Positions 6,316-6,317 of a DNA stretch of 6,317 nt are shown here, piece after piece. Within the stretch, counting starts at the first letter, position 1; each line of letters begins with the position of its first letter. Under the pieces are notes generated by a model. That model was not told where the DNA came from and made no database searches. It worked only from the letters and a program-made list of their open reading frames with translations. The DNA comes from Candidatus Zixiibacteriota bacterium (lineage in GTDB: Bacteria; Zixibacteria; MSB-5A5; CAIYYT01): the NCBI GenBank assembly GCA_026397575.1, contig JAPLUP010000639.1:1-6317 (forward strand), written 5' to 3'. Position numbers and translations under genes: made by a program.

Positions 6316-6317
6316 TT

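Overview
The window reads almost entirely on the minus strand and holds three protein genes. In transcription order they are a TonB-dependent outer-membrane receptor (6145 to 3632), a sodium:solute symporter (3628 to 2240) and a large membrane-anchored enzyme of the lipoteichoic-acid-synthase/sulfatase superfamily (1918 to 1, cut off by the window edge). I see no tRNA, rRNA, CRISPR array or transposase gene, and no convincing plus-strand gene.

At the right edge lies a complete TPP (thiamine pyrophosphate) riboswitch aptamer (about 6315 to 6235). It is followed by an intrinsic terminator (6200 to 6174), a strong Shine-Dalgarno AGGAGG and the receptor start. The 3' strand of aptamer helix P1 can pair either within the aptamer or with the 5' arm of the terminator. 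This gives a readable ON/OFF design in which TPP causes premature termination. The receptor and the symporter are separated by only 3 nt, so both should fall under this switch. The straightforward inference is a thiamine (or thiamine precursor or phosphate) uptake route: the receptor carries the ligand across the outer membrane using TonB energy, and the Na+-coupled symporter carries it across the inner membrane.

The 321-bp gap from 1919 to 2239 is not empty. Next to the symporter stop codon is a nested palindromic element of about 196 bp. It has a 12-bp perfect outer inverted repeat, a 15-bp perfect inner one starting GTCATTGCGAGG, and a further inner stem, and it looks like a dispersed REP/MITE-type repeat. 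Left of it is a near-consensus sigma70 promoter (TTGACA, 17 bp, CATAAT) with a 13-bp perfect palindrome overlapping its spacer and -10. A leader of about 24 nt then leads to the GTG-started third gene. This gene therefore appears to be a separate transcription unit, and nothing in the sequence ties it to thiamine.

Organism: a diderm (Gram-negative-type) bacterium with roughly balanced GC content. The receptor's N-terminal carboxypeptidase-regulatory-like domain is typical of the Bacteroidota/FCB world. However, strong Shine-Dalgarno sites and a TTGACA/CATAAT promoter are unlike classical Bacteroidota. A non-Bacteroidota FCB lineage or a relative is my best guess; this is inference and not firmly supported.
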